Source of the DNA: Sphaerochaeta sp032144095
Lineage (GTDB): Bacteria; Spirochaetota; Spirochaetia; Sphaerochaetales; Sphaerochaetaceae
Assembly (NCBI RefSeq): GCF_032144095.1
Contig: NZ_JAVSNJ010000010.1
Span: 26,246 to 90,245 of the forward strand
Reading direction: 5' to 3'
DNA length: 64,000 nucleotides
The position numbers and the translations under genes were made by a program. The notes below the pieces were generated by a model that had not been told where the DNA came from, ran no database searches, and saw only the letters and a list, made by a program, of their open reading frames with translations. Below are positions 9,616-18,603 of this stretch, piece by piece (the first letter of the stretch is position 1; every line of letters begins with the position of its first letter).

Positions 9616-9726
9616 GTAGCAGAACCGGAATACATGGGGATCCCCAGGCAATCCCGGCAGAAAAGTGGCTTGTAGAACCAATACACAATAAACATCTCCC
9701 TATCCCTCTTTATTTATCTAATTGTA

Positions 9727-9755
9727 TTGACCAATGCTCGATCAAGGAATATATT
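9727..9755 (+). promoter_or_regulatory. Sigma70-type promoter of the MarR/CoA-disulfide reductase unit
   Basis: TTGACC at 9727-9732, a 17-base spacer and TATATT at 9750-9755, close to consensus. The MarR-like reading frame starts at 9801, 45 bases downstream. An imperfect inverted arrangement (TTGACC ... GATCAA, 9727-9746) overlaps the -35 and spacer and could be an operator, but this is weak. Confidence 0.65.
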
Positions 9756-9800
9756 TGTTTGTGGCAACAATTGCTTATATGAACGATAAAGGATGTTTCA

Positions 9801-10148
9801 ATGATTGACCTATGTGCCATTAGAAAACTGCAGACCTCGTTGCGAGCTTTCGAATAACACCTGAAGGAGGAGACCGGACTCTCCTTCAATGATGCCTTGC
9901 TGCTCTGTGCGGTAAACAAGGGAATTGCCGAGCCTGGCCTGCTTGCAAAAGAGCTTGAACTCTCCCCCTCCCGCCTTACCCGCATCCTGGACAGCCTTGA
10001 AAGCCGGGACCTCACCAAAAGGGAACTCTCATCCCTTGACCGAAGAAGCATGCTGGTTACCCTCACCGAACAGGGCAAGCAGATGGTAGAACACTACAGT
10101 TGCACTGGACTCATACTCCCTGCAGACCTGGAATTTACACAGAACTAA
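9801..10148 (+). pseudogene. MarR-family regulator interrupted by an in-frame stop
   Basis: From ATG 9801 the frame reads MIDLCAIRKLQTSLRAFE, then TAA at 9855-9857, then continues without a frameshift as HLKEETGLSFNDALLLCA and onward to the natural stop at 10146-10148. The remainder is a winged-helix MarR-like segment (LAKELELSPSRLTRILDSLE, then DRRSMLVTLTEQGKQMVEHY). A one-base change from CAA or GAA would restore a ~115-residue protein. The only in-frame alternative start after the stop is a TTG at 9897 without a well-placed ribosome site. It has its own promoter and ends 17 bases before the CoA-disulfide reductase gene, so it was probably the local redox-responsive repressor. It is either a recent nonsense mutation or a sequencing error. 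Confidence 0.75.
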
Positions 10149-10165
10149 ACCCTTAGGAGGGCAAT

Positions 10166-12667
10166 ATGGCAAGATACCTGATCGTCGGAGGCGTAGCTGG
10201 TGGAGCTGGAACAGCTGCAAGGCTTCGCAGAAGAGACGAAAAAGCTGAAATCATCATGTTTGAACGAGGGCAGTACATCAGCTACGCAAACTGCGGGCTA
10301 CCCTACTACGCTGGCAATGTCATCACCGAACGGTCGCGCCTGTTTGTCATGACCCCCGAGCGCTTCAAGGAGACCTTGGATGTGGAAGCCAGGGTACTTT
10401 CGGAAGTGGTCTCCATCAACCGGGAGGCCAAGTCCATCCACATCAGGAACCTCAAGGACAACAGCGAGTATGACGAGCGGTATGACACCCTCATCCTCAG
10501 CCCAGGGGCCTCTCCCATCAAGCCCCCCATCCCTGGGATCGACCACCCCTCCATCATGAGCCTCCGCTCAGTCACGGACATCGACCACATCAAGGAGAAG
10601 ATCGACCAACCCTCCACCAAGCGTGCAGTGGTTGTTGGCGGTGGCTTCATCGGCCTTGAGATGGCAGAGAACCTCAAGGAACGGGGACTGGAAGTTTCAG
10701 TCGTCGAGGCCCTGGAACAGGTGATGAACATCATCGACTATGACCTTGCAGCCGAGGTGCAGCAGCACCTGAGGGCCAAAGGGGTAAACCTCTACCTCCG
10801 CGACGGCGTCAAATCCTTTGGCAGCCATGATTCGCTGGTGAGTGTCGAACTCTCCTCGGGTACCATCATCGATGCTGACCTTGTCATCCTCTCCATCGGG
10901 GTACGACCTGATACTGCATTCCTCAAGAAAGCAGGGATCGAGCTTGCAGGCAACGGCGCCATAAAGGTCGACGAGTATTTCACCACCAACGACAAGAACA
11001 TCCGGGCTGTCGGTGATGCCATCGAATTTACCAGTCCCCTTACCAAGCTGCCCATAACCGTACCCCTTGCAGGCCCTGCAAACAAGCAGGCCCGACTCTG
11101 TGCGGACAACATCATCGACGGCAACACGCGCCCCTATGGAGGGACCATCGCCACCAGCATTGCCAAGATATTTGAGATGACTGTGGCATCGACGGGCCTT
11201 ACCGAGAAGAGCCTGGTCAAGGCAGGGCTGCCCTTCCGCTGTGCAGTGACCCATGCAGGAAGCCATGCCGGCTACTACCCCAACTCCAGCCAGATAACCC
11301 TCAAGGTACTCTACCACCCTGAAACAGGAAAGATCTGGGGAGCCCAGGCTGTTGGCTATGATGGCATAGACAAGCGAATCGATGTCATATCCGCCTTCAT
11401 TGGCAAGGATGGGACTATCGCAGACCTAGCAGAGTTCGAACAGGCATACGCCCCTCCCTTCTCCAGTGCCAAGGACCCCACCAACATGGTCGGCTTCATC
11501 GCCGAGAACGTGCTCAACGGGTACTCAAACACCATCACCTGGGAAGAGGCTGAAAAGATGCGCCTGGAAGGTGCATTCATCCTTGATGTCCGTACCCAGG
11601 AAGAGTATGACCTGGGCCGTATTGAGGGCTCACACCTTATCCCCAACTTCGACCTTCGCAATAGGCTCAACGAGGTTCCCAAGGATAGGAAGATCGTCGT
11701 CCATTGTGCCATAGGGCTACGTGGCTACCTCGCCGAGAGAATCCTACGCCAGAATGGCTATACTGAGGTCTACAACATGACCGGTGGCATGAAAACCTAT
11801 GAGGTGGCGATGAGGGAACGCCACTTGTTGGAGAACAAGGAGCTCAATACAGTCAAGATCCAGAAGAATGTCAATGTGCTCAACGAAGATGGAAGCTTCA
11901 GGAAAGCTGCAGTCAACAAGATCTTCAAGGTCGATGCCTGTGGCCTGCAATGCCCAGGGCCAATCATCCGGCTGAAGAGGGAGATCGACAACCTGGAGCA
12001 TGGCGACAGGCTTTTCATCAAGGCATCGGACCCCGGCTTTGGCGTCGATGTCCAGGCATGGTGCGACCTTACCGGCAACGAGCTGGTATCGCTGAACACC
12101 ACAGCAGGCATCATCGAGGCGGTCATCAGCAAGGGCGATCCTGCTGTCTGTTCCCTCCCTGATTCCTATGGAACAAAGCCTGCCATCTGCGACCCGGACA
12201 ACGGGGCTACCATGATCGTCTTCTCCAATGACCTGGACAAGGCACTCGCCTCCTTTGTATTGGCAAACGGTGCTGCAGCAACAGGAAAAGAGGTCACGAT
12301 GTTCTTTACCTTCTGGGGTCTTTCGGTGCTACGCAAAAAGCCGGCTGGCCGTGTCAAGAAGGACTTCATGGGCAAGATGTTCTCCGCCATGCTTCCTAAA
12401 GGTATGGATGACCTGGGCCTCTCCTCGATGAACATGGGAGGGATGGGCGCTGCAATGATGAAGGGTCGCATGAAGAAAAAGAATGTCGACCAGGTAAGGC
12501 AGATGTACGAGGATGCCAGAAAGGCAGGGATACATATGATCGCCTGCCAGATGTCCATGGACATCATGGGCATCACCCGAGAAGAGCTGCTTGATGGGGT
12601 TGAGATCGGAGGTGTTGCAACCTATATGGGTGCAGCTTCAAGGAGCAAGGTCAACCTGTTTATCTAG
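10166..12667 (+). CDS. cdr: CoA-disulfide reductase fused to rhodanese, TusA and DsrE-like domains
   Basis: 833-residue flavoprotein. Residues 1-~450 are a pyridine-nucleotide disulfide oxidoreductase: FAD fingerprint IVGGVAGGAG, single catalytic Cys43 in YANCGLPYY (the same position as in Staphylococcus CoADR), and NAD fingerprint VVGGGFIGLE. A rhodanese domain follows (about 470-560) with active Cys514 in VVHCAIGLRG. A TusA/SirA domain comes next (about 585-660), with CGLQCPGP holding Cys592 and Cys596, then a C-terminal DsrE-like domain (about 680-833). Known relatives reduce CoA disulfide, persulfides or oxygen with NAD(P)H; the added sulfur-carrier domains point to persulfide relay. ATG 10166 follows AGGAGG. 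It is co-oriented with the broken MarR gene, and its stop is two bases from that of convergent slyX. Confidence 0.92.
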   Translation: MARYLIVGGVAGGAGTAARLRRRDEKAEIIMFERGQYISYANCGLPYYAGNVITERSRLFVMTPERFKETLDVEARVLSEVVSINREAKSIHIRNLKDNSEYDERYDTLILSPGASPIKPPIPGIDHPSIMSLRSVTDIDHIKEKIDQPSTKRAVVVGGGFIGLEMAENLKERGLEVSVVEALEQVMNIIDYDLAAEVQQHLRAKGVNLYLRDGVKSFGSHDSLVSVELSSGTIIDADLVILSIGVRPDTAFLKKAGIELAGNGAIKVDEYFTTNDKNIRAVGDAIEFTSPLTKLPITVPLAGPANKQARLCADNIIDGNTRPYGGTIATSIAKIFEMTVASTGLTEKSLVKAGLPFRCAVTHAGSHAGYYPNSSQITLKVLYHPETGKIWGAQAVGYDGIDKRIDVISAFIGKDGTIADLAEFEQAYAPPFSSAKDPTNMVGFIAENVLNGYSNTITWEEAEKMRLEGAFILDVRTQEEYDLGRIEGSHLIPNFDLRNRLNEVPKDRKIVVHCAIGLRGYLAERILRQNGYTEVYNMTGGMKTYEVAMRERHLLENKELNTVKIQKNVNVLNEDGSFRKAAVNKIFKVDACGLQCPGPIIRLKREIDNLEHGDRLFIKASDPGFGVDVQAWCDLTGNELVSLNTTAGIIEAVISKGDPAVCSLPDSYGTKPAICDPDNGATMIVFSNDLDKALASFVLANGAAATGKEVTMFFTFWGLSVLRKKPAGRVKKDFMGKMFSAMLPKGMDDLGLSSMNMGGMGAAMMKGRMKKKNVDQVRQMYEDARKAGIHMIACQMSMDIMGITREELLDGVEIGGVATYMGAASRSKVNLFI

Positions 12668-12669
12668 GC

Positions 12670-12873
12670 TCAATAGTGGGGCGGCCTCTCGTTTTCGGGT
12701 AGGCCGTCCTCCCCTCCATCTGCCAGTGCGGTAAGGCGTTTCTCAAGCTTTTCCATACGGTTCAACAAGATGGAGATTTCCTGTGCCTGGCCTCTGACGA
12801 TAGCGTCGAGAGCGAGGACTGTCTCCTCCGTATATGCTAGCTTCATCTCTACTTTGTCCAGACGTTCTTCCAT
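12670..12873 (-). CDS. slyX: SlyX family protein
   Basis: 67-residue protein that is nearly all predicted coiled coil (EERLDKVEMKLAYTEETVLA) and ends in PPHY, the C-terminal signature of SlyX proteins. The start at 12873 has AGGAGAG upstream. The family's function is not established; small coiled-coil SlyX proteins form oligomers. It is convergent with the CoA-disulfide reductase gene, stops nearly touching, and divergent from the WYL regulator. Confidence 0.88.
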   Translation of the reverse strand: MEERLDKVEMKLAYTEETVLALDAIVRGQAQEISILLNRMEKLEKRLTALADGGEDGLPENERPPHY

Positions 12874-12947
12874 GACTTGCTCTCCTATGGCCTTATCCTA
12901 TCATGGCTAGGAGAGTGTTACAATGTACTTTTTTTGTTGCAAAACCC

Positions 12948-12975
12948 TTGTATAAGTGAATATTCATGGTATACT
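12948..12975 (+). promoter_or_regulatory. Candidate promoter of the WYL regulator
   Basis: TTGTAT at 12948-12953, a 16-base spacer and TATACT at 12970-12975, ending 42 bases before the start codon at 13018. The -10 is good; the -35 is moderate. Confidence 0.45.
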
Positions 12976-13017
12976 GACATGAATTTTGTTGCAGAATGGT
13001 GCAGAAAGAGGTACTTC

Positions 13018-13986
13018 ATGAAAGGTGAACGGGTTGCACAACTAGAACTATTATTACACTCCCACCCTGAGGGGCTCAGACGTGCTGAGATAGCCCGACG
13101 CTTGGGTGTCCATCGTTCCACGATCAGCCGCTATGTCGATGAGCTCAAGCAGTACATAGATATCTACGAGGAGAACAACCTCATCAAGATCAAGGGGCGG
13201 GAGGGGGACGAGAACATCGCCCTCAGTGTCTATGAGAGCCTCGCCTTCAACCTCTCTGCAGAGGTCCTTGCCTCCACCAGCGAATTTCAGAACCCCCATC
13301 TGGCATCAGGGCTGCGGAAGCTGGCCATGAACATGCGCTCCTACGCACCAAAGATCAGTGACAATGTCATCAATCTTGCCGAGCAGATCGACAAGCAGGT
13401 CCAGCAGAAGAAGGAGAGCAGCAAGTTCAACTCGATCCTGGAAGTCCTCATCGACTCCTGGGTCTCGGGGCGCATCGTAAGGGTAATCCAAAGCCTGAAA
13501 GGGTTTGAAAGCATCGAGACGGAACTTGCCCCCTATTTCATCGGCTTCAGGGAAGAGGACAGTGGAGGCAGGCACCCCATCAGCGTGACAGGAAGGCTAC
13601 GCCATACCACCGAGATCATAACCATCGACATCAGCACCATCACCAGTGCAACCATCCTCGACGAGACCTACACCATCCCAGACAACCTCAAGCCCTTCAA
13701 ATTCCAGGAGGCGGAAGAGCGGTATGAGAGCTTGGACATGATACCCTTGAGCCTCAAGCTCAAGGAGCGTTCGGCGATGAACGTATTCCGCTCGGTTGTC
13801 CATGGTACCCCTGTGTTTACCAAACAGGGTGACGGGACTCTGGTGTGCAATATGGATGTGGAGAACTCCATCGAACTCTACCTGAGGATCATCCAGTGTG
13901 GGGATTCAGTAGAGATCCTCTCACCTGAAAGCTTCAAAAAGAAGTTCTGCAAGATGCTGAACAAGATTCTCGCACTTTATCAATAA
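13018..13986 (+). CDS. HTH/WYL-domain transcriptional regulator
   Basis: 322-residue regulator. The first ~60 residues form a DeoR-like helix-turn-helix (LRRAEIARRLGVHRSTISRY). The rest fits the WYL effector module with its C-terminal extension, proteins that bind nucleotides or small ligands and control DNA-repair, defence or metabolic genes. ATG 13018 is chosen because AGAGG precedes it by seven bases and the helix-turn-helix starts immediately after. It is monocistronic: slyX diverges upstream, and rubredoxin downstream has its own promoter. The target genes are not evident from context. Confidence 0.8.
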   Translation: MKGERVAQLELLLHSHPEGLRRAEIARRLGVHRSTISRYVDELKQYIDIYEENNLIKIKGREGDENIALSVYESLAFNLSAEVLASTSEFQNPHLASGLRKLAMNMRSYAPKISDNVINLAEQIDKQVQQKKESSKFNSILEVLIDSWVSGRIVRVIQSLKGFESIETELAPYFIGFREEDSGGRHPISVTGRLRHTTEIITIDISTITSATILDETYTIPDNLKPFKFQEAEERYESLDMIPLSLKLKERSAMNVFRSVVHGTPVFTKQGDGTLVCNMDVENSIELYLRIIQCGDSVEILSPESFKKKFCKMLNKILALYQ

Positions 13987-13994
13987 TATTTTTC

Positions 13995-14023
13995 TTGCCC
14001 CTCGTGCCGTTTATCGCTATGCT
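13995..14023 (+). promoter_or_regulatory. Rubredoxin promoter
   Basis: TTGCCC at 13995-14000, a 17-base spacer and TATGCT at 14018-14023, directly in front of AGGAGG and the rubredoxin start at 14045. Confidence 0.6.
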
Positions 14024-14044
14024 AACTACTAGGAGGAAACAACT

Positions 14045-14206
14045 ATGCAAGAATACGAATGCGACCTTTGTGGTTATGTGTATGATCCCACAGTAGGTGA
14101 TCCCGACAATGGTGTGAAGCCCGGTACTGCCTTTGAAGATATTCCAGAAGATTGGGTATGCCCTCTTTGTGGAGCCCCTAAGTCAGACTTTTCACCTCGG
14201 AACTAA
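14045..14206 (+). CDS. Rubredoxin
   Basis: 53-residue iron-sulfur electron carrier beginning MQEYECDLCGYVYDP. The four iron-ligating cysteines occur as CDLCG near residue 6 and CPLCG near residue 39, and the conserved GVKPGTAFEDIPEDWVCP stretch is intact. AGGAGG lies just upstream of ATG 14045. In anaerobes rubredoxin passes electrons to oxygen- and peroxide-reducing enzymes. It is a single-gene unit with its own promoter and terminator. Confidence 0.97.
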   Translation: MQEYECDLCGYVYDPTVGDPDNGVKPGTAFEDIPEDWVCPLCGAPKSDFSPRN

Positions 14207-14225
14207 TCATACAAGAACTGTAAGA

Positions 14226-14256
14226 AACGGGGTTGCTTCAGGCAAACCCCGTTTTT
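14226..14256 (+). terminator. Rho-independent terminator after rubredoxin
   Basis: Perfect 9-bp stem AACGGGGTT / AACCCCGTT with a ten-base loop, running into a TTTTT tail at 14252-14256. Confidence 0.88.
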
Positions 14257-14280
14257 ATGTCTATTGTGCCTATACTCCCT

Positions 14281-14310
14281 TTGCCTATTGCTAACTATTC
14301 GTGATATGCT
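14281..14310 (+). promoter_or_regulatory. Promoter of the GGDEF/EAL gene
   Basis: TTGCCT at 14281-14286, an 18-base spacer and TATGCT at 14305-14310. The GGAG ribosome site and ATG at 14332 follow directly. Confidence 0.6.
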
Positions 14311-14331
14311 CATCGCATCTGGAGCTTGCAC

Positions 14332-17300
14332 ATGGAAACAGGTACAACCAAACCCATTATCATCATTGCTGATGCACATATACCTACGCATTCAAGCGTA
14401 AGCAAAACTCTTTCAGAAGAGTACCTCATCATCGATGCATCTGATGGCCTCGCAGTTCTTTCCATTCTGGAAACCCAAACCATTGCTGCCATACTCTACG
14501 ATCTGCACCTGCCTTCCCTCGACGCCAAGGCTTTCCTCATGCTACGCCAGGGCAGGAAGCACCTGCAGGGTCCGCCACTCTTCATACTAACAACAGACCA
14601 GCAAGAGGCACTCCAGGAAACAAAACTGGACCCCTTCTTCCTGGTCGAAAAACCCATTAAGGCTGAACTGCTGAAAAAAAAGTTACAAAAAGTTCTCCAA
14701 CCCAAAGAACAGGCAAAAGACATCTTCACGCCCAAACCTCTTCACCAGGACGAACTCTCCCTTTGGGACATCAACCCCAGCGAGATGCAGAGCGGGTTTG
14801 CCCTCTACCAATATGCACAGGAACAAAGCTTCCCCATCTATGTAGACCAAGGGATGCTTAGCCTTTCCGGAGTACACGACCTTGAAGCATTCAGGGTAAA
14901 ATATCCTAGGATCGATACCTTCATCAAAGAAGAGAACATCACAATCTTCAACCACAATGTCAGGCAAGCAATTGACAACCACAGTTCCTTCTCCTTCTCC
15001 ATGGGGATGAAGGGCAACGCTAACCATGGTTCGGAACTTTTTTTCCAGATCTCCTGGATCCCCTATGCAGGCCAGGAGGCCCCTGTATTCCTCATCATGG
15101 TCCTCGACTCTTCCCAGCTGAGGGAGAACCAGAGGCAACTCTGCTCCCTGATCCAAAAGGATGCACTGACAGGAATCTACAACCAGGAGACCTTCTATCG
15201 CAAGACAGGGATACTGCTTAGGCAGAACAGCGAAACCACCTATCTCTTCATCCGCTGGAACATAGACCGGTTCAAGGCGGTAAACGACCTGTTTGGCACC
15301 TCTGCAGGAAACGCCATACTCAGAAGCCTGGGCATGACCTTTACCAAACTCGTCGGAGAGAGGGGAACCTATGGGCGCCTCTATTCCGACCATTTTGCAC
15401 TCTGCGTACCCAAGAAGGATTTCGACCCTGAGCACTTTGCCCGGGAAGCTGAGAGACAGCTGAATGCAAACCACCTGAAAACCTATGTACGTTCAACCTT
15501 TGGCATCTATGAGATAAGCGACCCAACCATGGATGTCTCACTGATGAATGACCGTGCGAACATGGCACTCAACACAGCCAAGGGAAACTACCAGAAACCG
15601 TATGCCTACTATACCGATATCCTCAGAAGGAAGATGCTGAAGGAACAGGCCATAGTCAATGAGATGCACTCTGCCCTGGAACTGGGACAGTTCCAGATCT
15701 ACCTCCAGCCCTTTTACAGCCTGACGGAAAATCGGTTCACAGCAGCCGAGGCACTGGTGCGGTGGATCCACCCCGAGAGGGGCATCATTGCCCCGGATGC
15801 CTTTATCCCCATGTTTGAGGAGAACGGTTTCATCATCGCCCTCGATGACTATGTAATTGAGCAGGTCTGCATCCTTCAGAGAAGGCTCCTCGATGAGGGG
15901 AGGCCTACCAGCCCCATCTCGGTCAACCTCTCCCGGTCCGACTTCTTCAACCAGAACCTGGCACAGAATATCATCGAAAAGACCGACCGCTACAACATCC
16001 CCCACTCCCTGCTCATGTTTGAGATCACCGAGAGCGTATATATCGAAAACCCAGATGAGCTGCTCAAGGCAATGGTTGCCCTGCAAAAGGAGGGGTTCCT
16101 CATCCTCATGGATGATTTCGGTTCTGGCTACTCCTCTTTGAACATCCTCAAGGATGTGCCAATCGACATCCTCAAGCTTGACCTCATGTTCTCCAAGGAG
16201 ATCGGCAAGTCAGAACGGTCAGAAAACATCATACGAAGCATTGTGAACATGAGTGTTCTGCTGGGCCTCCCCCTTATCATCGAAGGGATCGAGACTATCC
16301 AACAGGTCGAATTCTACAAGCTTCTGGGGTGCAATACCCTCCAGGGGTTCTATTTCAGCAGGCCGCTTCCCATCGAACAGTTCCTGACGTTGGATATGGT
16401 GCATTACAGGCCTTCCTCCATACCAAAGCAACCCTTCCAACACCTCAAAGGATTCTCCCTTTCAGAGATGCAGTCCAAGATCCTCAAGGCCTTGTTTGAG
16501 CAGATATACCTGTTCGACTACACTTCCGACAGGTACCAGCAGCTCTACAACGATCCACTTGCAGCCTCCCTCTCCTCTGAAAGCCAGGGAAACCTCTCCA
16601 CCTTCCTTTCCCTCATTGAGGAGAAGAAGATCCAAACCCAGGAGAGAGAGTCGTTCCATCTTTTCACCCATGCACGGATGGAGAGTGTTATGAGCCAAAG
16701 ATTTCCCTGGGTCAACAGCAAGGGTGAATCTGAAATTGCCGATTGGACGCTCATCAAGCTGGACAATTCGGATACCAGTAACCTGGTTCTCTGCTGCATC
16801 AGGTCCTTGGGAACGGCCTGCCCTCTGGCACGAGGAGGTTCGGACTATCATGACTGTGCCTACAGAAGCCGCCACTCCCTGATAGAGGAACTTGCAAACA
16901 CCAAGGTGCTCGAGTGGGATCTCCAGCAGGATATCCTCTACAAGAACCCTAACCTGGAATTGCTGCAGATCTGCAAGATAGCTCCCAAAGCCCTCATTGC
17001 AAAGGAGTATTGCTGCCCCTTCATCCATGAGGATGACCTCAAGGCCTTTGAGGACACTCTTGAGGAGGTACTCAAGAAACCCTCCAAACAGGGCACCACA
17101 GTACGGCTCAGGCTACTGAATGGGGAGTACCGTTGGTACTCAATACAGATGAAGATGCACTATGCAGAAAACAGCGGGGCAAAAAGAATCATGGCCCTCC
17201 TGCTTGATGTCGATACCAAGATGCGCCTAAGCGAGCAGGCAAGGGAGTACAAGAGGCAGATCGAGTTCATGACCACCAGTGCTACCTGGGGCATTGCTAC

Positions 17301-18549
17301 AGGCTACCTCTCTGATACCGGCTCGATAGTACCCACCTTCCATAACCCTGCCTTCTTCAAGTTGTTGGGCTACTCCCAGGAGGAGTATGAGGCCCTGGGC
17401 AAGAACTGGCTTACGATGATTCGTCCTAGGGACCACCAGAGGTTGTCTGAGATTCTGAAGGCCAAAGAGGATTCCACACTCCATTTCCATCTGACCAAAA
17501 AGGATGGGTTATCGGTGTCGATCAGGGCATCTCTCGCCTTTACCCAACCGGAACGGGAGAGAACAGAGTTCATATGCAACCTGTTCGAGGAAGAGCCCTC
17601 CCCCCAACACGCTGCTAGCTCCAGCACGGTCTTTGGACAGATAGGAAGCCATACCTCTGAGATACACCAGCAGGACCTGTTACTGGAACACTCTGTGCTG
17701 ATAACCTTTGAATATGACCTGGCCACCGACAGCGCCTTCATCACCTTTCCCAACCCGGACAAAAGCCGGGGAAATGGTGTCTTCTATAACTTCACCCAAA
17801 AATACCTGCCCAATATGGTCCATACTGATAGCCTGGGGCTCTTCAATGCGATTGTAGAAAAAGGGAGGAAGGGTCCGACAAGCGGAAGTTTTGAGGTTAA
17901 GCTTGATTTCTTCCAGAAAGGATTTGTCTGGTACTTGTGCAACTACATGACCCTAGCAGACGATTCTGACAAGGTCTATAAGTACATCGGCTCCCTTGTG
18001 GACATCCACAGGGAGAAGGAGTTTCAGGAATCCCTGGCAAGACAGACGCAGATCAACAAATCCTTGCGTGAGAAATCCCAGCTGGACCTGGCAAGCGGGT
18101 TGCTCAACAAGACCACACTGGAAGAGAAGATAACCAAGGAGCTTGGGAAGACCCAGAAACCCTGGTTCCTGCTCATCACTGACCTCGACAACTTCAAGGC
18201 GGTCAATGACTCGTTGGGACACCAGAAGGGAGACACCCTGATAAGCGTCATGGCCAAGACCCTCAAGGAGACCTTCTTTTCGGAAGAGGCCATCATCGGG
18301 AGGTTTGGCGGTGATGAGTTTGTAGTCTTCTCACCCTATGATGAGGAGCTATTCCCTCTGCTTGACAACTTCCAGAAGAAGCTTTCAGCCTATGCCAGCG
18401 AGAACTTCCTCTTCAGCTCCAGCAGCGGTATCGCACTCTTTCCTGAACACGGGAACACCTTCTCCGATCTCCTTCACTATGCGGACAAGGCCCTCTATGA
18501 AGCAAAGAGTGCTGGCAAAAGCCAGTACTGGGTATACCAGCCAGAGTAA
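14332..18549 (+). CDS. Receiver-GGDEF-EAL-PAS-GGDEF cyclic-di-GMP enzyme
   Basis: 1405-residue signalling protein. Order: receiver-like domain (~5-115; YDLHLPSLD, later LVEKP), a PAS-like region, a degenerate GGDEF (GRLYSDHF near 347 replaces the active motif), an EAL phosphodiesterase domain (~430-675; AEALVRW near 470, DDFGSGYSSL, EGIET), further PAS-like segments, and a C-terminal GGDEF with intact GRFGGDEF near 1323. The EAL residues seen fit c-di-GMP hydrolysis; the last domain fits synthesis and lacks an RxxD product-inhibition site at the usual spot. The first GGDEF may act as a GTP-sensing regulatory domain. No membrane span is seen, so it is probably cytoplasmic and controlled by phosphorylation or PAS ligands. 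ATG 14332 has GGAG seven bases upstream. Confidence 0.9.
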   Translation: METGTTKPIIIIADAHIPTHSSVSKTLSEEYLIIDASDGLAVLSILETQTIAAILYDLHLPSLDAKAFLMLRQGRKHLQGPPLFILTTDQQEALQETKLDPFFLVEKPIKAELLKKKLQKVLQPKEQAKDIFTPKPLHQDELSLWDINPSEMQSGFALYQYAQEQSFPIYVDQGMLSLSGVHDLEAFRVKYPRIDTFIKEENITIFNHNVRQAIDNHSSFSFSMGMKGNANHGSELFFQISWIPYAGQEAPVFLIMVLDSSQLRENQRQLCSLIQKDALTGIYNQETFYRKTGILLRQNSETTYLFIRWNIDRFKAVNDLFGTSAGNAILRSLGMTFTKLVGERGTYGRLYSDHFALCVPKKDFDPEHFAREAERQLNANHLKTYVRSTFGIYEISDPTMDVSLMNDRANMALNTAKGNYQKPYAYYTDILRRKMLKEQAIVNEMHSALELGQFQIYLQPFYSLTENRFTAAEALVRWIHPERGIIAPDAFIPMFEENGFIIALDDYVIEQVCILQRRLLDEGRPTSPISVNLSRSDFFNQNLAQNIIEKTDRYNIPHSLLMFEITESVYIENPDELLKAMVALQKEGFLILMDDFGSGYSSLNILKDVPIDILKLDLMFSKEIGKSERSENIIRSIVNMSVLLGLPLIIEGIETIQQVEFYKLLGCNTLQGFYFSRPLPIEQFLTLDMVHYRPSSIPKQPFQHLKGFSLSEMQSKILKALFEQIYLFDYTSDRYQQLYNDPLAASLSSESQGNLSTFLSLIEEKKIQTQERESFHLFTHARMESVMSQRFPWVNSKGESEIADWTLIKLDNSDTSNLVLCCIRSLGTACPLARGGSDYHDCAYRSRHSLIEELANTKVLEWDLQQDILYKNPNLELLQICKIAPKALIAKEYCCPFIHEDDLKAFEDTLEEVLKKPSKQGTTVRLRLLNGEYRWYSIQMKMHYAENSGAKRIMALLLDVDTKMRLSEQAREYKRQIEFMTTSATWGIATGYLSDTGSIVPTFHNPAFFKLLGYSQEEYEALGKNWLTMIRPRDHQRLSEILKAKEDSTLHFHLTKKDGLSVSIRASLAFTQPERERTEFICNLFEEEPSPQHAASSSTVFGQIGSHTSEIHQQDLLLEHSVLITFEYDLATDSAFITFPNPDKSRGNGVFYNFTQKYLPNMVHTDSLGLFNAIVEKGRKGPTSGSFEVKLDFFQKGFVWYLCNYMTLADDSDKVYKYIGSLVDIHREKEFQESLARQTQINKSLREKSQLDLASGLLNKTTLEEKITKELGKTQKPWFLLITDLDNFKAVNDSLGHQKGDTLISVMAKTLKETFFSEEAIIGRFGGDEFVVFSPYDEELFPLLDNFQKKLSAYASENFLFSSSSGIALFPEHGNTFSDLLHYADKALYEAKSAGKSQYWVYQPE

Positions 18550-18603
18550 CCAGACACAGACAAAGAACCCTTTCCAAACAACCACACGTCAAGGAGAACA
18601 TAG

